Assembly (NCBI GenBank): GCA_023101725.1
Contig: JALJCO010003488.1
Location: forward strand, 1 to 64,000
Length of the DNA stretch: 64,000 nt
Direction of reading: 5' to 3'
Source of the DNA: Atherinomorus stipes
Taxonomy: Eukaryota; Chordata; Actinopteri; Atheriniformes; Atherinidae
This document shows, one piece after another, positions 53,715-64,000 of the stretch. The position numbers and the translations under genes were made by a program. Numbering within the stretch: the first letter of the stretch is position 1; every line of letters begins with the position of its first letter. A model generated the notes under the pieces. It searched no databases. It saw only the letters and a list, made by a program, of their open reading frames with translations, and was not told the DNA's origin.

Positions 53715-54429
53715 CCAAATAAATTGTTGTTACTGTTACAGCTGACCAGTGGGACATAATCTACGCATGTCTGCGTATAGGCGGGGGGAGGGTGGGCGTG
53801 CTTGTGCACCTAAGCAGAACTGGCTGATTAGAAGGAGGGAGTGACGGATAGAAAGAGACGTTTCTGTCAAATGTTATGTTATGAAACAGACTTGTGGCTT
53901 ATTTAGTTAGTGAATAATTATTTTGCCTCCAAAACTCTTTTCTCAGTGTTGTTTGTTGTTTTATAGAAGTAAACAGCTGTTCAGATGATGAAGGTGTCAC
54001 TAGAGTAAAAAATATTGGCAATAAAGACACTTTTCCACTTTTTATAGTATTAAGCTAGCTGACCTGTCACATGCCAGTTACTGTAACTGTTAGCCTTGAA
54101 CACATATGCAGGTTTAGTCCTAACTATAAGGGATATATTAGTAATAATTATAATATTGAATGTGTTTATTTGCTGAACGAATGTTCCTCATGGCTTTGTA
54201 TTTCTGTGTTTATACACCACACTCACGTCCATCCAGCATTCACCTTAACTAGCCTGGAATTCCTCACCTGTAAGCCTGTCGTTTGTTGCATTACTGTGCT
54301 GTTGTGATTAAGAGTGACCAGTAAAGACAGTTATCTGTACAAGCGAGTCCTGTGTGTTCTGACTGACACCCCATGGTGAACATCAAACCTCCTTACCAAC
54401 ACCTAAACAGTCCTACATCAACATCACCC
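53715..54429. other. unassigned non-coding DNA
   Basis: Nothing recognised. Confidence 0.35.
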
Positions 54430-54432
54430 TAA

Positions 54433-55240
54433 TGGTGCGTTCAGACGGACCGCGGCAGGCGCGGCAAGGGCGTCGGGTTTACATGCAGAGTCTATGTAAA
54501 CGCGCATTAAGGAGCGTCAAACCTTCTTGCGCTGCGTTTAGGGCGTCGGGCACGGCGTGCTTGGAGCGTTTTGGCGTTTGCTGCGCATGCGCGGCAGGTG
54601 CGGCAACGCCGGAGTTGGAAAATCTGAACTTTTGCTGCCCCTGCTGCGGGGCGTCAACCAATCAGAGACTCAGCATGTGTCAGTCATGACGCAGACACCC
54701 ATTTTCTGACAGGACGGGAAATACAGAGGAGACAGTGGGGAATCTCTCCACTCCACGGAGACAGTGGAGGGTAAACTGTGATCTGAGTCCGGTCCCAGGT
54801 TCCCAAACGGCGGGTTGATGATCTGCTGTCCCGATCGGATTAATAAGCTTATAATGACGTCCCGATGCGGGACTGTATGTCATTAAGCTGGGGTGGATAG
54901 GATGAGAGCAGAACGCACCCACCGTCGGCGTGCTGTTCCTGGAGTAAACAGTGAAACTAACTAAACTCAGAACACATCTAAACAGTCTGTTGAAGCCCCA
55001 CACGGCGCAAAAACGCCGACAACATTTTTCTCTGGCTTTGTGGAGTAAATAAAGCCAAGCACCTGCTCAGGTTCATCCCACACAGACAAGGAAAACAGCT
55101 GGATCCACCACCCGTCTTGCCGCTCTTGCCGCGCGTCAGCAGCTTTTTGGTCTCTGAATGTCAGCGTCTGGTTTTATGTGAACCAGTGTCAAACTTTGGG
55201 TGTCAAGCATGTTTTTGCCGCGTTCGGTCTGAATGCACCA
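54433..55240. mobile_element. PIF-Harbinger-like MITE, 808 bp
   Basis: Ends TGGTGCGTTCAGACGGACCG and, complemented, TGGTGCATTCAGACCGAACG, flanked by TAA (54430-54432 and 55241-55243). The GGTGCGTTC-type end and TWA duplication are typical. GC-rich left interior. The frames at 54432-55003 lie within it and are not genes. Confidence 0.85.
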
Positions 55241-55243
55241 TAA

Positions 55244-55510
55244 TAAGCCAAATTTTGGAATTTTTCCATATAACTTCATACAAATCGCCCGAGTGTTTGG
55301 TAAAAAAAATTACAAGAAAGGATCTCAATGAGTTCTAGAATGTTTTGAAAGCTGATTCGGATCCAGAGAAAATTCCTTATTCTCTGATCCAGAACACACA
55401 AAAATAAGGGAGTCGAGCTGCTTGGCGGAGGTCTGCACTCTCCGAGTGCTTTTCTAGTTCTGTTACTTATTTTCACTCTATGTAAATCTAGATGTGGAAA
55501 AGAGAGTAGT
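55244..55510. other. unassigned spacer
   Basis: Short stretch without recognisable content. Confidence 0.3.
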
Positions 55511-55579
55511 GTCCTCTGTGGGTCGGGGGGCGAGGTCCTGCCCCAGGTGGAGGAGTTCAAGTATCTCGGGGTCTTTTTA
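55511..55579 (+). pseudogene. RTE/Rex3-like RT scrap
   Basis: In frame: VLCGSGGEVLPQVEEFKYLG followed by VFL. The LPQVEEFKYLGVLF wording is the conserved segment downstream of the catalytic region in RTE/Rex3-type reverse transcriptases. Only about 23 codons survive. Confidence 0.6.
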
Positions 55580-57712
55580 TGCTTGAAAATTTGTATTGAT
55601 CTGGACCCCAGCAAGCGTAGTCTTCACCAGGTGATGACTTAAGGGGATCCATAATAAACTAAACTAAACTCTGGGTCCCCCCCTCTGTGAAGCTGAACCA
55701 TCCTTCCCATTAGCATTTTCTTGCTGGTTAAGTGTCATGTTCAGATATGTCATGCAGCAGCAGCTTTAACGCTGTTTGTGGGCAGTGGTGATGAAGATTT
55801 AATGAGGAATCGGTGGGTGGGCCTGTCACTATGCCGTCCCTACAGCTCAGCAAAAAGATCTTTGCGGAGGAAGAAAAGGTTGGTGAATAAGGACGTCAGG
55901 CCAATCGATCGGCCCAATACTACAAGCAGTACATGGATAAAACTATTTCTTTTGTTGTGATGAAATTAAATGGAAAATTCAAATAAAATCTGTGCAATCG
56001 GTTATAATGAAAAGATCTTGCTTCACCTTGAAGTAATTCTGCTTGCTGTAAACAACAAATGTCAGCTGTGAGCTCCGCTGATGAACGACTTGCTGCAGTG
56101 CTCGAACAAAATGATAAATGGTAGATTCTGTGTTTCAGATGATGGATGATGAATTTAACACTGTTTTAATTAGCAAACACGGCTCTGTTTTCATTGTATT
56201 ACATCTTTCACGACATGGAAACAGTATTTAATTAATCAGATCAGTTGATACGTATTTTCACTGCTCTATTATGTAACCAGCACGTATTTTCATCACCTCC
56301 TTTTTTAATAATCTTTCTTCTTTGAACCCTCAGAGTAGACAGATGTATGTAACTGAGATATCACAGAGTTCCAGACTTGTGTGGGAATATCAGAAACAGG
56401 AAGACAAACTCACCACGTATGTCATATAAATGTTGTGAAGTGAGCAGAAAGTAAGCCATTTTCAATGAGTCTGAGGTTGAAGAAATAAATTAATGACCTA
56501 TTTTTTTATTTTATGTAAACTCTACAGTTTCCACGGACCTGAACGCCACGAGAGCTGATCTGCACTCTAAAATCTTACTAGTTGGCTTTACTTTGAAAAA
56601 AAAAATTCAAACTCGCCTCAGAAAAATACATTTTTTTTAATCAATGGGAGTAACAAAGTAGAATCAACTAGAACGGTTTAAGTTTGCAGAACTTTTTCAA
56701 CTTAAATCTGATTGGCTGTAAGTAGAGATGTTCATGTGCAAATCAATTCTGTTTGAACTTTTATTCTTTTGCACCCTTATATCCAGTTTTTCCAGGCTGC
56801 CTCCATGTGACACGTGTGCATGATGGGAGTCTGATGTCCAACACGCTTCAGTCATGCAAACACATCTCAGAGCATGTTGTCCAGAAACTGAGTTTTAAAA
56901 CATTTCACTAAAATTTACACTGATGTAGCTCAGCTCTATTTTATTTCCATATATATTTTTACTGTATTTCAGTATTTTTCCTGCTTTTTTTAAAATATCC
57001 CATATAGTAGATTTTACATAGCTACATACAGTATAAGCCGTTAGTCTTAAAGTGTTTTTTTTTTGTTTGTTTTTTTTGTATTACTAAAACATCCTTGTAT
57101 GAACAATATTTGGAGTGAAGTTGTTATGCGGATATTGCCTTTAAATTGCTATCAGTGATGATTTACTTGGTAACGACTAGTTAGGCTACTTCTGACCAAA
57201 TTCTCTTCTAATTAAAGAAAAGGCTAAACTGAAAAAAGTGATAAAAAAAAAACAAAAATTCACTTAGCAATTAATTGAATAATTAACTAATCAATGACCT
57301 AGCATTTGGCCCTCCAAAGTTCTTATAACTAATTTAAGATTAGTATTAGTAACATCTAAAAGAAAATCAAGTTATGTCCACTAGATATGTTCAACTGAAA
57401 CCACTGTTACATTTTACAGTGTGTATGTGTGAAGCAGTGTGAACGTATCGATCCATAATCCCCCCCAAAAATACAGTATGCAGCCATTTGATCTTTCTGT
57501 AAATTACAGTCATGCTGCATAAAATGGATGTAAATACTGCACGCAACCCTGTTAAGTGCCAGTTTTTGTGATGTCACAAATTGAAAAATGTATCAGTTAG
57601 GAGAAAAGTACAAAAACAAATCAAAAGTATTGAATTCATCATGAGATACGGTGAAAACTGTATCAAAAGGTGCAGAATGGTCCAATATTGTTGTTGCAAA
57701 GAACTGAAAGCC
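55580..57712. other. unassigned non-coding DNA
   Basis: AT-rich, with poly(T) and poly(A) runs near 57053-57075 and 57242-57250. No terminal repeats or domains recognised. Confidence 0.35.
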
Positions 57713-57716
57713 TCAA

Positions 57717-58583
57717 AGGAATAGTACACCCACAGAGTGATGCGCGTTCATTTGCTACTCACCCTCATGCTGAGCAAGACTCTGGAGCACTTTTTTAATA
57801 TCTCAAATGCAGCCGGAGATCGAACAGGTTTTCGTTTTGCCCCAACTTTCATATAAGGAAGTTCACCGGCGACTGAACCAAACAGGTCCATAAAAGCCCA
57901 CAAAATCTTGGCAATATTCCTCCATACTGCTCGTCCAATGTAATCCAAGTGTCCATGATTTACTGGAAATGACATCATTTAGTATATTTTTAAAGCTTAA
58001 ACAGTACTACATGTAGCTGCTGGGAAGCGCGTCCAGCGAGTTCTCGACACTACGGAAGCCGTGGCAGACTAGATCACGCCTTCTCTTTTTCTTTCTTTCT
58101 TTGTTTTAAATCAATAGCCAACCCCTCTTGTGTTGGTCCCGGTTTGTCTGCAGCTCAGTCGCTCTTTGCACAATGTAAACAGTGAATTTCTTCTTCTACG
58201 CGTGTATGATCGGCAGAGTAAGCGCTGAACGCTGCGGCTTCCATAGTGTCGTGAACTCACACACACGCCAATCAAAACTGCAATGTACTACTGTTTAGGC
58301 TATAAAGATATACTAAATGATGTTGGTTCCAGTAAATTATGGACACTACCCACTCGGGTGACTTGGATTACATTGGGCTAGCAGTATTGAGGAATATTGA
58401 CAGGTTTTTGTGGACTTTTATGGAGCTTTTTGGTTTAGTCGCTGGGAACTCCATTATATGAAAGTTGGGGACCTGTCCCATCTCTGGCTGCATTTGAGAT
58501 GTTGAAAAAGTGCTCCAGAGTCTTGCTCAGCATGACGGTGAGTAGAAAATGAAGGACCCTCATTCTGTGGGTGTACTATTCTT
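57717..58583. mobile_element. long-arm foldback MITE, family R
   Basis: AGGAATAGTACACCCACAGA at the left and, complemented, AAGAATAGTACACCCACAGA at the right, with complementarity continuing for about 300 bp per arm (57717-58010 against 58285-58583), though interrupted. Target sites TCAA and TTAA suggest one mutated TTAA. Confidence 0.8.
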
Positions 58584-58587
58584 TTAA

Positions 58588-59108
58588 CATTGATGAAACA
58601 ACGAGATAAAAACTGGTCAGGGAGACTACCACGAGACCAACAGCAACAACGTAAGAACTGCAGTATACATGTATAATATCTACTGGTCAATAAGATTAAT
58701 ACAATAAAATGATATTTGAGCATACTTTCTTGCTATATTCTACATAATGTAAACTCTGAGCACTTGGCTCAAATTTAATTGTTTAATCTCTGATATAAAA
58801 TACAATATCACACCTCACTTTATATAGTGTACAATCTTCCCGGACTAAAGCCTGCTACTTCCATAAGTTCCAGAGTTGAGTCTGAATGAAGCTGCAAGGA
58901 ACATCCACGGAAAAGTTACTGTTGACTGAATGACTGATAAAACTACTGAGGTTATGCATCTAACGTCTGAAAAGGTTTTTATTAAACAAATATATCAGAG
59001 CAAAGAATCACTACCAGCAAGTTGGTTCAGACTGTTCTGCAGCCAGTTGGGAGAATGAAAACTTCAGGGATAATGAATAACCACCAACGGATAAATGTGC
59101 TTTGGCTA
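58588..59108. other. unassigned spacer
   Basis: Nothing recognised. Confidence 0.3.
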
Positions 59109-59657
59109 CCAACTCTGAATTTGAAACATGGCAAAATAAATTATCTTATTGTGCTTCTGCCAATCTCATAATAACCTGGGTACTTTAGAAAGTAAATGGC
59201 ACGTTCTTCCAGGAAAAAAAAGATGGATTTGGGCGTCTCACAATATAAAGGTTGAATTACTGAAAGGTTTACTGTGGCTGTCCGGGGGGATGTCAACACC
59301 CCCCTGCTTTATACCTGCCCAGGTTGTTCTCAACCGTTTCACTTTCTGGAAGTTCAGGAGGTGACTAAAGACATATACAGTATGTAGGTAAAAAAGTCTC
59401 CCTCTGAAAACAGGGTGCAGTTATTTATTCAGTTCACTTCAGCTTTATTCGTGTACTGCCAATTCTCAACAACGTCATCTCAGGGCTTCACAGACGGATG
59501 AATTCAAGCCAATGAAAGCCCGGCTAGCTTTCTGGTGGATGGTTTGTTCATGTGATATGACAACTTAGAGACTCTTGATAGTATTTTGAGCACTCTAGAT
59601 GAGACATCCTCTGATTTTTCAGAAAAAGTCTAATCTTGTAAGTAAATTGACTGCATA
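59109..59657. repeat. inverse copy of 25280-25783
   Basis: Reverse complement of 25280-25783, including 'ctttagaaagtaaatggcacgttctt' and 'gaaaaagtctaatcttgtaagtaaattgactgcata'. It joins the same Tc1-like end. Confidence 0.85.
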
Positions 59658-60330
59658 CACTATATTGCCAAAAGTATTCACTCTGCTGCCTTGACTCACA
59701 AATGAGTCATCTGAGTCATCCCATTTCTAATCCATAGGATTCAGTATGATGTTGGTCCACTGTGCAACTAGAACAGCTTCAACTGTTCTGGGAAGGCTGT
59801 CCAAAAGGTTTAGGAGTGTGTTTATGGGCATTTTTGACCATTCTTCCAGAAGCACATTTGTGAGGTCAAACTGATGTTGGACCAGAAGGCCTGACTCTCA
59901 GTATCCACTCTGATTCATCCCAAATGTGTTCTATAGGGTTGAGGTCAGGACTCTGTGCAGGCCAGTCCACTTCCTCCACACCAGACTCTACATCCAGGTC
60001 TTTATGGACCGGCTCTGTGCTCTGGTGTGCAGTCATGTTGGAAGAGGGAGGGGCCAGCTACAAACTGTTCCCACAAAGTTGGGAGCATGGAACTGTCCAA
60101 AATGTCTTGGTATGTTGAAGCATTCAGAGTTCCTTTCACTGGAACCAAGGGGCCAAGCCCAGCTCCTGAAAAACAACCCCACACCATAACCCCCCCTCCA
60201 CCAAATTTTACACTTGGCACAATGCAGTCAGACAAGTACCGTTGTCCTGACAACCACCAAACTGAGACCTATATCATAATTTTGCCATGGAGAAGCGCGA
60301 TTCGTCACTCCAAAGAACGTCTCCACTGCA
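59658..60330 (-). mobile_element. Tc1-like transposon, 5'-truncated inverse copy
   Basis: CACTATATTGCCAAAAGTAT at 59658 is the transposon end; the preceding TA is at 59656-59657. The other end is missing: sequence changes to a MITE-like segment near 60340. Confidence 0.85.
59900..60300 (-). pseudogene. Tc1 transposase pseudogene, C-terminal half
   Basis: On the minus strand SDESRF (first catalytic Asp) near 60285, then [20 protein letters not shown] and [20 protein letters not shown], then [12 protein letters not shown] (second Asp), in a largely open 83-codon frame at 60002-60253; SPDLNPIEHIWDES (catalytic Glu) follows after a frame change. More intact around the DDE residues than the copy at 24230. 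Confidence 0.85.
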
Positions 60331-60339
60331 TTCGCACCG

Positions 60340-60944
60340 AAAGGCAGGAATTGATAATTCACAACATATAGAAAGAACAAATCGATGCCTTTATGTCTCG
60401 TCTCTGTCCCCCACGTGACCCCCCTGTGCGCCGCTCACCGTAAACAAATATAGCTAACGGACTGCTGACTGCTGCTGCACCACCAAAAAAACAAAACAAT
60501 AGATAAGGATTAAGTCTTGGAGGCGTTGACGTTTGCAATGTGGACTTTCTACACCGCAGAAGGAGTTGGAGGTGAGTGGATTAAAGCTTTTAAAAACGTG
60601 GTTTGTCAGCTGTTTACTATCAAGCTAACGCGCTATCCACTCTGCTGTTATTGTTAACCTGCTCGGAAAACATTGGTGCACACATCCCTGCGCTCTAAAG
60701 GCGTGGTTTCGGGTGGTGTGTTTTTTTTAAATGTTGCTTGTTCAAACTGTTTTTCCAAAATTGCCAACCCTAGCTTTAAAGCATTGACGAAATGAAGGAC
60801 TTTTGCTGCAGATAATGCCTTATATAGAGGCTCCCCCTCTCTCCCATTATAGATGTACGCCAAAGGGCGACTCAACTTAATATCTCCCATAGGAGTCAAA
60901 GTGATACAGAAATTTTACTGATTGAAAAAAGAGAAAATTGTCCT
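60340..60944 (+). mobile_element. possible TTAA MITE with exon-like ORF
   Basis: TTAA at 60945-60948 with an end that reads, complemented, AGGACAATTTTCTC. The left end (AGGCAGGAATTG near 60341) pairs only weakly. ATG at 60538 opens 11 codons (MWTFYTAEGVG) to GAG|GTGAGT at 60572. The 60775-60880 part resembles 48060-48135. Confidence 0.35.
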
Positions 60945-60948
60945 TTAA

Positions 60949-61672
60949 GCCAGCTCCTCTGTTTCCTGTCTTTCACTACTGGACAAACTGATCAATCCAG
61001 GTGTGTCTGACCTCAGTAACCATTAAGGCACTCCTGAATTAATCATTTTGTCCAATAATGAAAGCCAGAAAACAAAGGAGCACTACTAAGTTCAGGAAGT
61101 AGTGGGGTTGTGCATAAAGCCCATGCAAGTGTCAAATACGATGATATACTGTGGGTTTGTTTACTCTTGTTATGCTCATTCTGTCTGGGTTTCTTCCTTC
61201 TTCCTGTTTTATTTTGAAACCTGGTTTTCTTTGTCGGCCTCAAAAAGCTGGATATTTTAACAATTTTACACCTGTGCAAAAGGAGGCCTAATTGTCTTGC
61301 ACCTGGTTTTCATTGTTGATCCCTCTCGTCAGTCTGTAAGCGTCTCACTTGCCTTGTTCTCCACCACTCTGTCATCTCTGTTTCATTCAGCACATAGCTT
61401 TATGTCTCGTCTGGTTCCTGCCTTCTTCAGCTTGGTGTTTGGATTTTCTGATTTGTGGTCTCCTGGCCTCAGCAGAACCTTTTGGTAAGGAGTGAGGAAT
61501 AAAAGCATTTGTTTGCTCCTGCTATGAATCTGCCTTTGGATGGTCACCAACCTCCAAGTACGCTTCATGACATATTTTGTGCAATGCTTTATCACTTTGA
61601 CGAGCTAATCTGTTTTTTTTTTTTGTTGCCGTCTCTCCCTTTTTTTTTCTTTTCTCCTTTGCTTTTTTGTCA
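60949..61672. other. unassigned non-coding DNA
   Basis: T-rich stretches (61612-61625, 61640-61649). Nothing recognised. Confidence 0.35.
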
Positions 61673-61676
61673 TTAA

Positions 61677-62630
61677 AGTTACACTGTGTAACTTTTGACT
61701 CTGATATTAAGCCTAAAATCAGCAGTATTAGATGATTTTTGGGGGGCAAATATATCGTGACTGATGTGTGTCAGCACTCTGAGCGGGCTGCCCTCTGCAG
61801 AAACCAGGCATCGTAACTTTGGGAAGGCGGGCCGTCGATGAAAGTGCCGTAAAGCAAGTTGCTTTACGGCTCCTCTTCTGTAAACACAGAAAGCTCTACT
61901 TGTGCCACTTTCTTTCATTACTCAAAGCTTTGTCATGGTGGTACAAAGTAAAAAGGTGAAAGTGATGTCTGAGCAGGTCAGAAATAGAAAGAGACAAAGG
62001 GATCACTGCAGATCAAAAACACGAGTGGACTCTGGAAAAGAATTCAGTCATTGGAGTTTTCAGAAACAGCAGTGTGGAAGCTAAACCCACTCTCTGTTTG
62101 CCACGGTATTAATAGACTGGTAAGTAAGTTTGGCTGTTATGTAAACAGACGAAAATGTGATGCTTAATTTTTTTCCAGCCAGCATTTATTCAAAGCAACG
62201 TCAATAAGAGCCGTATAAGCTGCCTATAGTTTCCTGTTAGCGAAACGCGGCTAGAAGATAACTGCTGTAGACCAAAGCTAACGTGACTCCCTAAACATCT
62301 TGCGCAGTTGTGGCTGGTTTGCAGCAATAAATGCGTTCTATGTAATTCATATAAATATCAAAAAAGTAACAGAACGAGTGGCAGTTTGCTTGGTTTAGTT
62401 GTGTGGTTTTCATATGCTGTTCAGAAGGAAGCAGAGCCACTGTAATGTCCCGTAAGCTGAGCTAATCCAGACGTTCTCATAACAAACGTGAGTTTTGCCA
62501 AAGTTACGACTTCATTCAGTGCACAAAACTACAACTTGGTTTCGTGGCCGGTTTTGATAGCACATTTATCTTTGCATTGTGAGTTTGTGTGTGTGATGTT
62601 TCCTTTTCAGCTACGTAGCTACAATTCAAT
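61677..62630 (+). mobile_element. TTAA MITE family F, copy 2 (one end missing)
   Basis: TTAA at 61673-61676 and end AGTTACACTGTGTAACTTTT. Collinear in inverse orientation with F1 from 53710 down to about 52790, then lost. An ATG frame at 61935 is still open for about 50 codons. Confidence 0.85.
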
Positions 62631-62658
62631 AACATTCCACAAGCGGGGAAAATGTTAA

Positions 62659-63438
62659 AGGTGCCATGACATCAAATTTCACTTTTCTGGGGTTTTGGGT
62701 GTATAATATGATCTATTGTGCACTGATGAGGCCATGTGAATGTCCAGAGTGAGAATCAAAGTTCCTGTTTATGGTCTGTCAGCTTTGTCTCTCTGCTCAG
62801 AAACAGCTGAATCAGACAGCAGGCTATCATTCTACGTAGTTCTATCATTCTACGTAATTTAATTGCTCCAATAAGAGCACACTATCAAGTAAACAGCGCC
62901 CCCCTCTCTCTCCTAACGGTTTATGCACCGTCCGCTCCCCCCCTCCCCTCCCTGTCTGATTCAGCTGCATGTATGGAGCTAGTAGTAACTTCTCTGCAGT
63001 CAGGTCTGGGTTTTCAAACAAATGGATTTAAAAGCAAACTTCTGCAGCAACACTGAGGGAGGGGGCCACAACCTTGTCATTACCTGTAAGTTTATTTATT
63101 TTCTAAATGCTGTCTTGTCTGATAAACGAAGCTCACACTGTCTGAAGTGCCCATGTTGCTAGCAGTTAGCCTTTAGCAAACTCCGACCGCAGCTTGACCT
63201 AGATTCTCCAAATAAGGTCATAGCGAAATAAGGTGTAGCCAATCAAAATGAAGTCAACGTGGTCTCCGGGTAAAGCTCCGTATCATCACCGGACCCAACT
63301 GTATTACTGAGGAAGTGAGGTCTGGCGTTTCAAAACAATACTCCGCTGTAAAAAATGCCGTTTTTTTCTTTGGAGTATTTACATATAAAGTAATGCCAAC
63401 AACATAAACTAGTTTTTAACTGTTATGTCATCACTCCT
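62659..63438 (+). mobile_element. TTAA MITE family E, complete copy
   Basis: TTAA at 62655-62658 and 63439-63442. Ends AGGTGCCATGACATCA and, complemented, AGGAGTGATGACATAA. It contains an exon-like frame (63022-63085). Confidence 0.85.
63022..63085 (+). other. exon-like ORF with splice donor in MITE E
   Basis: ATG followed by 21 codons (MDLKANFCSNTEGGGHNLVI, then T) to ATTACCT|GTAAGT, a strong donor match. The corresponding region of the partial copy at 48375 has diverged, so conservation cannot be tested inside this window. Confidence 0.35.
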
Positions 63439-63442
63439 TTAA

Positions 63443-63977
63443 AGGTATAGTCTGAAGTTCCCCCGTAAAAAATAAACATCAGACTTGAGCAAGTGAAATC
63501 CCTCTCAAACCCCACCTTTGGGCCTCTACTTCCATGCCGTGGTGCGTTTGAAGGCAACTCTCTCTCCCCCTGCCTGTAATTCGCTCTTTTGTATTGTTTT
63601 GGTCTGGTCGGAACGTTTCTGGGTGGAGATTTCTGTTTATATCGGCAGCCAATGACAGAGCTAAGAGCATGACGCTGTGTGGAAATAAGCTTATGATTGG
63701 AGCAGATGCCAGTCACTCAAACTCTCAAAGGAAAAAAGAAAGAAAGAAAGAAAACACCATGTATATACCAAAGAAAAGGTAAGAGCTTCAGATAATGCAG
63801 TTTGGAAAACCAGGGTTAATAATAGCTTGGCTTGTACCCGCTTCTGAGCTCTGAAGGAGAAGCTTGAAGTTAAATAGGCTAGCTAGAACGAGGCGGTCGT
63901 TGGCCTGAGAGGGAGGAGCGCTAAGTTTGAATACTGTTGTTTGCAAACAAACGCTGGAGGGACTTCAGACTCTACCT
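63443..63977 (+). mobile_element. TTAA MITE family U
   Basis: Left TTAA at 63439-63442 (shared with E), right TTAC at 63978-63981. Ends AGGTATAGTCTGAAGTTCCC and, complemented, AGGTAGAGTCTGAAGTCCCT. An (AAAG)n tract at 63737-63752 precedes ATG at 63759, whose 20-nt frame (MYIPKK...) ends at AAAAG|GTAAGA. Confidence 0.8.
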
Positions 63978-64000
63978 TTACATAAATAATTTGAAACAGT

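Noticed and set aside
1..64000. CRISPR array
   Set aside because: The regular repeats are a minisatellite without unique spacers, in a vertebrate-type sequence.
1..64000. Endogenous retrovirus or LTR retrotransposon
   Set aside because: No paired LTRs, gag, protease or integrase motifs were seen; both RT remnants have non-LTR motifs.

Overview
The window reads as vertebrate, almost certainly ray-finned (teleost) fish, genomic DNA. Introns-and-desert style composition, Tc1/mariner, hAT, PIF-Harbinger-like and TTAA-target DNA transposon remnants, L2/Rex1-like and RTE/Rex3-like non-LTR fragments and a tRNA-derived SINE occur together, and several repeat sequences are ones I know as abundant in teleosts. 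I find no bacterial-style gene, no host gene that I can name, and no convincing multi-exon host gene. The assignment is by recognition from memory, not by search.

Layout. 1-3460: a 3.46 kb repeat bounded by a 14-bp inverted repeat and containing two ~760-bp tandem units. 3489-5545: a Tc1-like remnant whose 5' part is present twice, flanking a palindromic element that carries an intact THAP zinc-finger domain. 5758-7925: a small MITE, unassigned DNA, then a ~33-bp minisatellite of about 1 kb. 7926-13570: unassigned DNA with a hAT-like element and a truncated TTAA MITE that itself holds an insertion. 13570-16431: two head-to-tail copies of one repeat, each with a separate insertion flanked by a perfect 8-bp target duplication; one insertion contains a tRNA-like segment. 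16529-17705: a long-TIR element. 19268-22783: a 3.5 kb element containing three smaller ones. 24144-25912: Tc1 remnants. 25913-28719: nothing recognised. 28720-31490: hAT MITE, LINE reverse-transcriptase remnant, repeat fragments. 31790-35860: an interrupted repeat filled with other repeats. 36807-40136: Harbinger-like MITE and three TTAA MITEs, two of them back to back. 40141-44385: mostly unassigned, with one perfect hairpin. 44386-48640: second THAP palindrome and other MITEs. 48642-55240: hAT MITE, SINE, LINE remnant split by one MITE and ended by another, Harbinger-like MITE. 55511-64000: RTE scrap, long-arm foldback, inverted Tc1 copy, and three or four TTAA MITEs.

The most interesting pattern is that several different MITE families with TTAA target sites each contain a short ATG-started open stretch ending at a good splice donor, as if each retained a first coding exon and perhaps a promoter. 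Two of the families encode a recognisably related motif. The second is the THAP palindrome, in which pieces of one THAP exon are repeated in both orientations. No functional cooperation between host genes can be inferred, because no host gene is visible. Repeat names such as family A, B or D are local labels used only in this annotation.
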